This document shows, piece by piece, positions 1-7,247 of a stretch of 7,247 bases of DNA. Below the pieces are notes generated by a model. The model worked only from the letters and a program-made list of their open reading frames with translations. It had not been told where the DNA came from and ran no database searches. Every line of letters begins with the position of its first letter. Positions within the stretch are counted from its first letter, which is position 1. The translations under genes and the position numbers were made by a program. The stretch covers positions 1 through 7,247 of the forward strand of contig CATZYB010000130.1 of the NCBI GenBank assembly GCA_958426095.1, written 5' to 3'. This DNA is from an uncultured Lachnospiraceae bacterium (GTDB lineage Bacteria > Bacillota > Clostridia > Lachnospirales > Lachnospiraceae).

Positions 1-67
1 GTGTTATATTTCCTGACTGTTTTTCAACATCTGAATCTGGTCTGCAAGTTTTCGTACGCGTTCATCT

Positions 68-1441
68 CTAATATCCTTTTTTCTTCCACTGACGAAACTC
101 GTTTACCGCCAGGGTCAGTGCAAGTACAAAAACCAATGTATCCGTAATAGGCGCTGCCATCAGCGCCCCATTCAGGCCAAATTTCCCGGATAAAATAAGT
201 GACAAAGGAATCATAAGCACCGCCTGACGCACCAGTGAAATGATCAATGCTCTGGATGGTTTTCCTATCCCCTGGAAAAAGGAGGCCGTCGTCATATGAA
301 GACCATAAAGGAAAAATGCCATCATATAGACCCGAAAACAGTGGACTGCACACTCTGTATATAAAGGATTACCCGATACAAAAAGACCGGCAATCTGTCC
401 CGGCAGCAATTGATAAATGCCAAACCATAAGGTCGAAATAATAATTGCAATGGCTGCGGCTGTTTTATAGGTTTTCCGTACTCTGTCATAGTGCTTCGCT
501 CCGAAATTATATCCATTGATCGGCTGAGTGGCCGATGAAACACCGACAAACATAGCATGGGCAATCTGATAAACCTTCATCATCATACCATAGACCGACA
601 GAGCGATATCACTTCCATATATACTCTGCGCTCCATGAATAGTCATTAAATTATTCATAATAATCTGTACAGCCGCCGTCATGATCTGGGTAATCAGGCT
701 TGGAAAGCCCAGCGACAATATTTTCCCGGTCAGCGGCCCTGTCAATTTCAGCGCATCCTTATGTATATGTACCGTTTTCAATTTTCTAAGATATGCAAAA
801 CAAAGACTTCCGGAAACGATCTGTCCAATAACTGTAGCCAATCCGGCCCCAAACACACCCATATGACACGGGAAAATAAACAGCCAGTCGAGAACGATAT
901 TGATGACCGCGCCTGTCATCATACATTTCATCGTATACTTTGGATTACCGTCAGCACGTATGATCGCTGTCAACGATGTACATACCATTAAAAATGGCAG
1001 ACCCCAGGCAATAGTCCGGGTATACATCAGAGAATCCTGAAAAGCTGTCTCCGTTGCCCCAAAAAGCTGAACAATTCCGGGAGCAAACAAATTGCACACA
1101 AGCCACAGAACACCACCGCAGAGTACAAGCATAGTCACGGCATGACCGGCGATTTTATCCGCCGTCTCCTGCTCCTTTCGCCCAAGACATAAACTGATAT
1201 TTGCCGCACCGCCGTCCCCGATCAAAAGACCCAGTGCCGTGGCGATGATCGTCAATGGAAAAGCCACATTTGTCGCAGCCATTCCCGTAATTCCAACCCC
1301 CTGGCCCACAAACATCTGATCAACGATATTGTACAGATAATTGACCATCAATGTCAGCGCCGTCGGCACCGAATATTTCAAAATCAAACGGCTGATCGGC
1401 TCTGTCTCCAATGGATTTTTATTTTCTTTCAGGTTTTCCAT
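68..1441 (-). CDS. MATE-family transporter under FMN riboswitch control
   Basis: Integral membrane protein of the multidrug and toxic compound extrusion (MATE) family, 457 residues, normal for the family. These proteins use Na+ or H+ gradients to move organic, often cationic, compounds across the cytoplasmic membrane. About twelve hydrophobic segments fall into two homologous halves (roughly residues 15-220 and 238-447). The halves carry matching signatures, RADGNPKY (162-169) and GIGKPSRAL (391-399), with TQPINGYNFGAK at 305-316 as in MepA-type members. I chose the ATG at 1439-1441 over the in-frame GTG at 1445-1447, because the Shine-Dalgarno AAGGGGGAG abuts and overlaps that GTG but sits 5 bases from the ATG. 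An FMN riboswitch with its own promoter lies directly upstream. The family call is firm. The substrate is unknown, and riboflavin or a related flavin is inferred only from the riboswitch. The stop is followed by an open +1-frame tail (see findings). Confidence 0.95.
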   Translation of the reverse strand: MENLKENKNPLETEPISRLILKYSVPTALTLMVNYLYNIVDQMFVGQGVGITGMAATNVAFPLTIIATALGLLIGDGGAANISLCLGRKEQETADKIAGHAVTMLVLCGGVLWLVCNLFAPGIVQLFGATETAFQDSLMYTRTIAWGLPFLMVCTSLTAIIRADGNPKYTMKCMMTGAVINIVLDWLFIFPCHMGVFGAGLATVIGQIVSGSLCFAYLRKLKTVHIHKDALKLTGPLTGKILSLGFPSLITQIMTAAVQIIMNNLMTIHGAQSIYGSDIALSVYGMMMKVYQIAHAMFVGVSSATQPINGYNFGAKHYDRVRKTYKTAAAIAIIISTLWFGIYQLLPGQIAGLFVSGNPLYTECAVHCFRVYMMAFFLYGLHMTTASFFQGIGKPSRALIISLVRQAVLMIPLSLILSGKFGLNGALMAAPITDTLVFVLALTLAVNEFRQWKKKGY

Positions 1442-1446
1442 GAACA

Positions 1447-1455
1447 CTCCCCCTT
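1447..1455 (-). promoter_or_regulatory. Ribosome binding site of the MATE gene
   Basis: Reads AAGGGGGAG on the mRNA, 5 bases before the ATG at 1441. It decides the start, since the earlier in-frame GTG overlaps the last G of this site and so cannot use it. It comes almost immediately after the U-rich tail of the riboswitch terminator, so it is transcribed only if the terminator is read through. Confidence 0.8.
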
Positions 1456-1457
1456 AT

Positions 1458-1510
1458 AAACAAAAACATCCAGAAAACTCCCTTGAAATCAAGGTCTGAT
1501 TACTGGATGT
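1458..1510 (-). terminator. Intrinsic terminator of the FMN riboswitch expression platform
   Basis: On the mRNA, ACATCCAG (1503-1510) pairs perfectly with CTGGATGT (1466-1473), followed by a U-rich tract TTTTTGTTT down to about 1458. Inside the large loop is a second hairpin, CCTTGA/TCAAGG with a two-base loop (1481-1494), that would stack within the structure. The position, between the FMN aptamer and the MATE ribosome site, is the classic place for a riboswitch-controlled attenuator. The stem is moderate in GC and has internal unpaired bases, so its strength should be tested. Confidence 0.8.
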
Positions 1511-1569
1511 AATGTTTATTTCTTTGATATGGTCTGGCCATAGAGAAACAGAAGACTATATCCAGTAAT
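1499..1569 (-). promoter_or_regulatory. Antiterminator pairing of the FMN riboswitch (putative)
   Basis: The mRNA segment ATTACTGGAT (1560-1569), just after the aptamer, is perfectly complementary over 10 bases to ATCCAGTAAT (1499-1508), which contains the 5' half of the terminator stem. Forming this helix would block the terminator and let the MATE gene be transcribed. A competing hairpin, GATATAGTC (1554-1562) with GACCATATC (1526-1534), eight pairs and one mismatch, overlaps the first antiterminator strand and could act as anti-antiterminator. The complementarity is seen directly. The switching order is inferred. Confidence 0.6.
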
Positions 1570-1577
1570 AATGATAT

Positions 1578-1686
1578 ATCTTCTTCTCCCGTCCAGACTG
1601 TCTGTTGGCTCCGGAATCGCACCGGATTGGCTTTTTGCTCGCGGGCTTTACCGCCAGTAGAGAATTTCTCATTTCCGAAGAAAGAT
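1578..1686 (-). promoter_or_regulatory. FMN riboswitch (RFN element) aptamer
   Basis: The minus strand carries the conserved RFN blocks in the right order. These are a P1 5' strand ATCTTTCTTC; GAGAAATTCTC then TGGCGGTAAAGCCCGCGAGC (P2/P3 region, with a minimal P3); AATCCGGTGCGATTCCGGAG then CCAACAG (P4/P5 region); and AGTCTGGACGGGAGAAG, ending in the P1 3' strand GAAGAAGAT. The class binds flavin mononucleotide. In Firmicutes it usually stops transcription of riboflavin synthesis or uptake genes when FMN is high. Here it precedes a MATE transporter. P3 and P6 are shorter than in the Bacillus subtilis ribD element, but the conserved core positions I can recall are present. Confidence 0.95.
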
Positions 1687-1698
1687 TATACTGTTTTT

Positions 1699-1727
1699 AT
1701 AATACTACAATCCCTGAAAACTGTCAA
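1699..1727 (-). promoter_or_regulatory. Sigma-A promoter for the FMN riboswitch-MATE transcript
   Basis: -35 TTGACA (1722-1727, perfect consensus), 17-base spacer, -10 TATTAT (1699-1704, one mismatch from TATAAT). Transcription would start near 1692, a few bases before the aptamer P1 stem, exactly where a riboswitch leader should begin. The -35 box overlaps the TGA stop codon (1724-1726) of the upstream oxidoreductase gene. Confidence 0.8.
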
Positions 1728-2344
1728 AGAATAAAGTTTGTTTTAATCTTTGGCTCCGTTTCCGGAAGATCAATACCTGCTTTCCGACCAGCCTCAATAC
1801 ATTTTAACATCCACGCCATATTCTGACCGAGAGTCCGCATCGTCTGAAGACCTTCCAGATCTTTTTCCACATCCTCCGGACATGCGCCGTGAACCATGTT
1901 CCAATACTGGGAAGAAACCAACGGCATCTGGCTGATCGTAAAATATTTCTGGATAATATCCAAAGTCGCTGTTGTTCCGGCCCGGCGTGCGGAAGCAACT
2001 GCAGCTGCCGGTTTATGATGAAAACAGTCGCCGCAGCAGAACATACGGTCTAAAAAGGCACTCAAAGCGCCGTTCAAAGAAGCATAATAGACCGGAGAAC
2101 CGACGATCAATCCATCGGCTTCCTGCATTTTTACAAGAGCTTCATTGACCGTATCATCAAATACACAATGATTGCTGCTGCCGCCGCACTGATAACAGGC
2201 GATACATCCATGGATAGCTCCTTTTCCAATCCAGAAAATCTCACTGTCTACACCATTCACTGTCAAAGATGCCGCCACTTCTTCCAGGGCCCGGTTTGTA
2301 CATCCATGTTCATGAGGGCTTCCGTTGATCAATAATACTTTCAT
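1724..2344 (-). CDS. Flavodoxin-fold NAD(P)H-dependent oxidoreductase, Isf-like cysteine motif
   Basis: Predicted soluble FMN-binding protein of the NADPH-dependent FMN reductase / flavodoxin-like superfamily, 206 residues. The N-terminal MKVLLINGSPHEHGCTNRAL is a beta strand followed by the flavin-phosphate loop (GSPxxxGxT type). GSPVYYASLNGALSAFLDR (82-100) is the second conserved flavin-contacting block. Between them, Cys47, Cys50, Cys53 and Cys60 form C-x2-C-x2-C-x6-C, the compact spacing known from archaeal iron-sulfur flavoprotein (Isf), where it holds a 4Fe-4S cluster. Extra cysteines occur at 103, 104 and 107. The start ATG has GGGAGA 8 bases upstream. The gene stands between the post-glyA hairpin and the FMN riboswitch promoter. 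The superfamily is certain. The electron donor, acceptor and any Fe-S cluster are not shown by sequence alone. A role linked to the flavin-regulated transporter next door is only suggested by adjacency. Confidence 0.88.
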   Translation of the reverse strand: MKVLLINGSPHEHGCTNRALEEVAASLTVNGVDSEIFWIGKGAIHGCIACYQCGGSSNHCVFDDTVNEALVKMQEADGLIVGSPVYYASLNGALSAFLDRMFCCGDCFHHKPAAAVASARRAGTTATLDIIQKYFTISQMPLVSSQYWNMVHGACPEDVEKDLEGLQTMRTLGQNMAWMLKCIEAGRKAGIDLPETEPKIKTNFIL

Positions 2345-2368
2345 TTAAGTCATCTCCCGTTTATTATA

Positions 2369-2395
2369 AAGGCTCCGGTCAGTTACCGGAGCCTT
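2369..2395 (-). terminator. Strong hairpin terminator after glyA
   Basis: A perfect 11-pair stem AAGGCTCCGGT/ACCGGAGCCTT with a five-base loop lies 15 bases past the glyA stop. On the mRNA it is followed by the AU-rich TATAATAAA rather than a clean U-run, so its termination may be partial. That could let some transcription continue into the oxidoreductase gene, for which I find no convincing promoter of its own. Confidence 0.75.
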
Positions 2396-2409
2396 GGCTG
2401 TATCTATTA

Positions 2410-3648
2410 CTAATTTAATGGATATTTTGCTGTAATTCCATCAACAATGGCTTTCGCCTTTTCTTTATTAGTCTCAAAATCTTTCAGTGTCAATGCAATA
2501 GCTTCCGCAATCTGGTCCATATCCTCCTCTTTCAATCCACGGGTTGTGGCTGATGGTGTTCCCAGGCGCACACCGCTTGTAACAAATGGAGACTGAGGGT
2601 CATTTGGAATCGTATTCTTATTACATGTAATATTCACTTCATCCAACATCTTTTCTGCCTGTTTTCCGGTCAGATTCAAACTTCTTAAGTCAACCAGCAT
2701 GAGATGATTATCCGTACCGCCGGATACAATATCCACGCCTCGCTTCATCAGGCCATTGGCCAACGCCTGAGCATTGTCAATGATCTGTTTCTGATAAACT
2801 TTGAATTCATCAGAAAGGGCTTCTTTAAAGCATACAGCTTTTGAAGCGATCACATGCATCAAAGGTCCCCCCTGGATTCCAGGAAATACAGCTTTATTAA
2901 AGTTGAATTTCTTTGCCGCTTCCTCATTAGAAAGAATCAGGCCGCCGCGAGGTCCCCTCAGTGTTTTGTGGGTTGTTGTTGTCACTACATCGGCATACGG
3001 AATTGGGCTTGGATGAAGTCCTGCTGCAACAAGACCTGCAATATGGGCCATATCCACCATCAGATAAGCGCCCACTTCATCAGCTACTTCTCTGAATTTC
3101 TTGAAATCAATCGTTCTCGCATAGGCACTGGCACCGGCTACGATCAACTTCGGTTTTGCTTCCAGAGCGATACGGCGCAATTCGTCGTAATCGATAAAGC
3201 CTTCATCATTAACACCGTAAGGTACAATTTTAAAATATTTACCAGATATATTTACCGGGCTTCCGTGGGTCAGATGGCCACCGTGATCGAGGTTCATACC
3301 CATAACGGTATCTCCCGGCTCCAACATGGCAAAGAATACCGCCAGATTTGCCTGAGCGCCAGAATGGGGCTGAACATTGGCATAATCACATCCGAAAAGT
3401 TCTTTTGCCCGTTCAATTGCCAGATTTTCAGCAACATCAACGCATTCACAGCCGCCGTAATAGCGTTTTCCAGGATATCCTTCCGCATATTTGTTTGTCA
3501 GCGGACTTCCCATAGCAGACATGACTGCATGACTTACCCAGTTCTCAGATGCGATCAACTCAATATGGGAATTCTGTCTGGCCAATTCGTCTTCAATCAC
3601 CTGAGCGATCGCAGGATCTGTGTTTTTCAACTCATCTAATGAATACAT
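2410..3648 (-). CDS. glyA: Serine hydroxymethyltransferase
   Basis: Cytosolic PLP enzyme that interconverts serine plus tetrahydrofolate with glycine plus 5,10-methylene-tetrahydrofolate, the main one-carbon source for purine, thymidylate and methionine synthesis. The 412 residues are the normal bacterial length. The Schiff-base lysine is Lys228 in VVTTTTHKTLRGPRGG (221-236). Asp199 and His202 in MVDMAHIAGL contact the cofactor. The N-terminal block IELIASENWVS (29-39) and KYAEGYPGKRYYGGCE (53-68) are family hallmarks. GGAGG lies 7 bases before the ATG. The gene follows aspS by 52 bases without a terminator, so it may be the last gene of a hisS-aspS-glyA transcript, and it is closed by a strong hairpin. 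I see no glycine riboswitch or other leader element. Confidence 0.98.
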   Translation of the reverse strand: MYSLDELKNTDPAIAQVIEDELARQNSHIELIASENWVSHAVMSAMGSPLTNKYAEGYPGKRYYGGCECVDVAENLAIERAKELFGCDYANVQPHSGAQANLAVFFAMLEPGDTVMGMNLDHGGHLTHGSPVNISGKYFKIVPYGVNDEGFIDYDELRRIALEAKPKLIVAGASAYARTIDFKKFREVADEVGAYLMVDMAHIAGLVAAGLHPSPIPYADVVTTTTHKTLRGPRGGLILSNEEAAKKFNFNKAVFPGIQGGPLMHVIASKAVCFKEALSDEFKVYQKQIIDNAQALANGLMKRGVDIVSGGTDNHLMLVDLRSLNLTGKQAEKMLDEVNITCNKNTIPNDPQSPFVTSGVRLGTPSATTRGLKEEDMDQIAEAIALTLKDFETNKEKAKAIVDGITAKYPLN

Positions 3649-3700
3649 TTTGTACCTCCATGATTTATTTATTATAATGTCACTTTACCGTAACAGAATA

Positions 3701-5494
<1,794 letters not shown>

Positions 5495-5501
5495 TTTTAT
5501 T

Positions 5502-5509
5502 CTCTCCTT
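5502..5509 (-). promoter_or_regulatory. Ribosome binding site that fixes the aspS start
   Basis: AAGGAGAG on the mRNA, 7 bases before the ATG at 5494. It partly overlaps the tail region just after the hisS stop (5514-5516), which suggests coupled translation of hisS and aspS. Confidence 0.8.
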
Positions 5510-5513
5510 ATGA

Positions 5514-6776
5514 TTAATCCTTATAGATTTTTCTGAAATTATTAAAGCCTTCATTTTCAAGCTTTGTAATCTGCTGTTTGATATTCTTACGCATTGGCTG
5601 AATCGTAACGACAGCGCCGTCCTCCCGCAGCGCCTTTGCTTCCTTAAACAAAGCAATCTTTTTATCCAGCGGAACATCTTTAGCAATTAAAATAGCCAGA
5701 TTCTCTGTGCCGATCTTAGCTCCGTCATCCATCTTATCTTTTAAAATGGTAATAATACGTTCAAATCCGATGGAAAATCCTGTGGCATGTACGTCCTGGC
5801 CACTGAATTTACCAATCATTTTATCATATCTTCCGCCGCCGGCAATCGAAAAATTATAGCCGTTAATGCTGACTTCAAAAATCGGACCGGTATAATAGCC
5901 CATACCCCGGACAAGAGTCGGGTCGAAAGAAATCGTAACCGTGTCGGAAATCATCGCTTTGGCGCAGGAAATAATTTCCTTAATATTATCGATCACAGAC
6001 GCATCCAGAAAAGCTTCATCGATATTTTTGCAGAATTCCTCACAGTCAATGGCTTCTGTAGCCTTATATACGGAAAGATAACGCTCTACGATATCTTCTG
6101 CATAGCCATTCTCCACTAATTCTGCATGAATACCATCCAAACCGATTTTATCAAATTTATCCAGAGAAATCAAAACCGATGGAATTTCTTCTTCCTTAAA
6201 CCCGGCCTGCAATGCGATGGCCGACAATATCCGACGGTCGTTAATGTGTATCGTAAATTCTGAAATGCCCGCCTCGGCAAAAATCTGGGACAGCATATCC
6301 GAAGTTGCTGCGATCAGCTCAATCTCAGCCAGATTCGTCTCGTCACCAAGAATATCGATATCACACTGGGTAAATTGACGGAAACGGCCTTTCTGAGGCT
6401 TGTCTGCCCGCCATACATTACCGATCTGCAATGCCTTAAAGGGTGCGGGAAGATTTTCTTTATTATTTGCATAATATCTGGCAAGAGGTACTGTAAGATC
6501 ATATCGCAGACCATTATCCGCATATTCCTGGCTTCCGGAATCGATGGCCCGCTGTAGATCGGCTCCTCTTTTCATTATTTTAAAAATAAGCTTTTCATTA
6601 TCGCCACCCTGTTTGGATGTCAGGTTCTCAATATGTTCCATTACGGGTGTCTCTATCTGCATAAAACCATATTTTGCATAACTCTCTTTGATCATGCCCA
6701 ACACATGCTCACGCATGCGCATATCTGCCGGCAGCATATCACACATTCCCTTAACAGGCGTCTTAATAAATTTCAT
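5514..6776 (-). CDS. hisS: Histidyl-tRNA synthetase, divergent type
   Basis: Class II synthetase charging tRNA-His, 420 residues. Class motif 1 is in YGFMQIETPVMEHIENL (36-52). Motif 2 runs LQIGNVWRADKPQKGRFRQF then TQCDIDI (116-142). The histidine-binding motifs are LVRGMGYYTGPIFEV (288-302, with the catalytic Arg290) and AGGGRYD (312-318). Motif 3 is ATGFSIGFERI (331-341). The usual histidine-A motif reads RGLDYYT; here Gly293 replaces the aspartate. The QCDIDI wording resembles archaeal and eukaryotic enzymes more than the E. coli type. The C-terminal anticodon-binding domain starts at about 358 and ends early at NEGFNNFRKIYKD, without the usual final glycine-rich G-E-E and charged block. 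AGGAG lies 8 bases before the ATG, and a good promoter is at 6808-6836. The leader of about 25 bases rules out a T-box. The HisRS assignment is secure; a HisZ paralogue is unlikely, given intact catalytic motifs and the aspS neighbour. Confidence 0.93.
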   Translation of the reverse strand: MKFIKTPVKGMCDMLPADMRMREHVLGMIKESYAKYGFMQIETPVMEHIENLTSKQGGDNEKLIFKIMKRGADLQRAIDSGSQEYADNGLRYDLTVPLARYYANNKENLPAPFKALQIGNVWRADKPQKGRFRQFTQCDIDILGDETNLAEIELIAATSDMLSQIFAEAGISEFTIHINDRRILSAIALQAGFKEEEIPSVLISLDKFDKIGLDGIHAELVENGYAEDIVERYLSVYKATEAIDCEEFCKNIDEAFLDASVIDNIKEIISCAKAMISDTVTISFDPTLVRGMGYYTGPIFEVSINGYNFSIAGGGRYDKMIGKFSGQDVHATGFSIGFERIITILKDKMDDGAKIGTENLAILIAKDVPLDKKIALFKEAKALREDGAVVTIQPMRKNIKQQITKLENEGFNNFRKIYKD

Positions 6777-6807
6777 CGCTTTTACTCCTTTTCATCAGAT
6801 ACGTACT

Positions 6808-6836
6808 ATTATATCGCAAGAAAATCGGCATATCAA
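6808..6836 (-). promoter_or_regulatory. Sigma-A promoter for hisS-aspS(-glyA)
   Basis: -35 TTGATA (6831-6836), exact 17-base spacer, -10 TATAAT (6808-6813, perfect). Predicted transcription start is near 6801, giving a leader of about 25 bases before the hisS ATG. No attenuator, T-box or riboswitch fits in that space, so expression looks constitutive or growth-rate controlled at this promoter. Confidence 0.8.
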
Positions 6837-6852
6837 GACCGTATTCCGCACA

Positions 6853-7247
6853 TTAATCCATCCCTGGATTGACAATTTCAAGCATTTGGCTCCTGCGCGT
6901 ATATTTATAGACGTGTTCTGACAAAACCTCCTCCGGCAAAACGACCTGACGGTTCGCATCCCTCACCATAGCCTCTAATACACTTATATTCCCGGCCGAA
7001 GCTTCTGTAAGAACAAGCCATTCGTGAATACTGCTCGGAAGCAATACCAAATCCGAATTTTTCTCTGCTGCAAACTTCTCCAGTACATCCGTATAAAAGA
7101 CAACCGACGCCCCCTGTATCCGAAGTTCATTACTGATGATATAAATCTCCGGCATATCCTCCGCATGTCCGTTAAAAAGTTTCTGATACTCTTTTTCCGC
7201 GTTCTCCATCGCCTTATCCATATCCACCTTCGCCGTTTCTAAAAATT
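6853..7247 (-). CDS. DUF5688-like protein, C-terminal part (cut by window edge)
   Basis: The frame is open to the right-hand edge (residues FLETAK precede the GTG at 7227), so this is the 3' end of a longer gene and GTG 7227 is not a credible start. About 131 residues are visible. No signal peptide or membrane segment is seen. The pattern is an acidic helical stretch (DKAMENAEKEYQK), then IYIISNELRIQGASVVFYTDVL, then LVLLPSSIHEWLVL, then LPEEVLSEHVYKYTRRSQMLEIV. From memory this matches the C-terminal region of DUF5688, an uncharacterised family frequent in Lachnospiraceae; I know of no proven function. It ends 77 bases before hisS with no clear terminator, but hisS has its own promoter in that gap. 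The family call is recollection, not a search result. Confidence 0.75.
   Translation of the reverse strand, partial: FLETAKVDMDKAMENAEKEYQKLFNGHAEDMPEIYIISNELRIQGASVVFYTDVLEKFAAEKNSDLVLLPSSIHEWLVLTEASAGNISVLEAMVRDANRQVVLPEEVLSEHVYKYTRRSQMLEIVNPGMD

Noticed and set aside
1605..1826. Plus-strand open frame across the riboswitch region
   Set aside because: It is antisense to the FMN aptamer and the oxidoreductase 3' end, and the conserved signal there is RNA structure, not protein.
2363..2368. TATAAT on the minus strand just before the oxidoreductase gene
   Set aside because: No -35 box at 16-18 bases, and transcription would start inside the ribosome site (2353-2358). It is more likely just the AU-rich tail of the glyA hairpin.
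2854..3639. Long plus-strand open frame (261 codons) opposite glyA
   Set aside because: It lies wholly antisense to a textbook glyA, its product is Cys/Ile/Arg-rich without any family resemblance, and it has no convincing ribosome site. It is a shadow of glyA codon usage.
3671..3676. TATAAT on the minus strand in the aspS-glyA gap as a glyA promoter
   Set aside because: The -10 is perfect, but the 16-18 base window upstream holds only weak -35 matches (TTCTGT). It is possible but not supported enough to annotate; read-through from aspS is the simpler view.
5495..5686. 64-residue N-terminal extension of AspRS into hisS
   Set aside because: It would overlap the hisS 3' end in another frame, has no homology to AspRS, and the ATG at 5494 has an ideal ribosome site.
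6777..6852. T-box leader in front of hisS
   Set aside because: The gap is only 76 bases and contains a clear promoter leaving about 25 bases of leader, far too short for a T-box specifier, antiterminator and terminator.

Overview
The window looks like ordinary chromosome from a low-to-mid GC Firmicute, most likely a Lachnospiraceae-type Clostridium relative. The reasons are the strong AGGAGG-like ribosome sites, TTGACA/TATAAT promoters, a terminator-type FMN riboswitch, a hisS-aspS pair, and the C-terminal part of a DUF5688-like protein, a family I associate with Lachnospiraceae. All six genes lie on the minus strand, so transcription runs from high to low coordinates.

Right-hand block (7247 to about 2369): a DUF5688-like gene cut by the window edge is followed by a good sigma-A promoter (6808-6836), then hisS (histidyl-tRNA synthetase), aspS (aspartyl-tRNA synthetase, 19 bases downstream) and glyA (serine hydroxymethyltransferase, 52 bases downstream). 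A strong hairpin at 2369-2395 follows glyA. This is a translation and one-carbon housekeeping cluster. The short hisS leader leaves no room for a T-box. The HisRS is of a divergent kind, with archaeal/eukaryal-like motif 2 wording and a short C-terminal domain.

Left-hand block (2344 to 1): a small flavodoxin-fold NAD(P)H-dependent oxidoreductase with an Isf-like cysteine motif is followed by a clear promoter, a complete FMN riboswitch (RFN element, 1578-1686), an expression platform with terminator and antiterminator pairings, and then a MATE-family membrane transporter. The riboswitch is the most informative element here. It ties a transporter usually annotated as a multidrug exporter to cellular flavin status. 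If it follows the usual rule for this riboswitch class (high FMN stops transcription), the MATE protein is made when flavin is scarce, which fits flavin uptake better than drug efflux.

I see no mobile element, CRISPR array, tRNA, rRNA or defence system. The only stretch over 300 bases between coding regions is 1442-1723 plus the edge of the neighbouring gene, and the riboswitch leader fills it.
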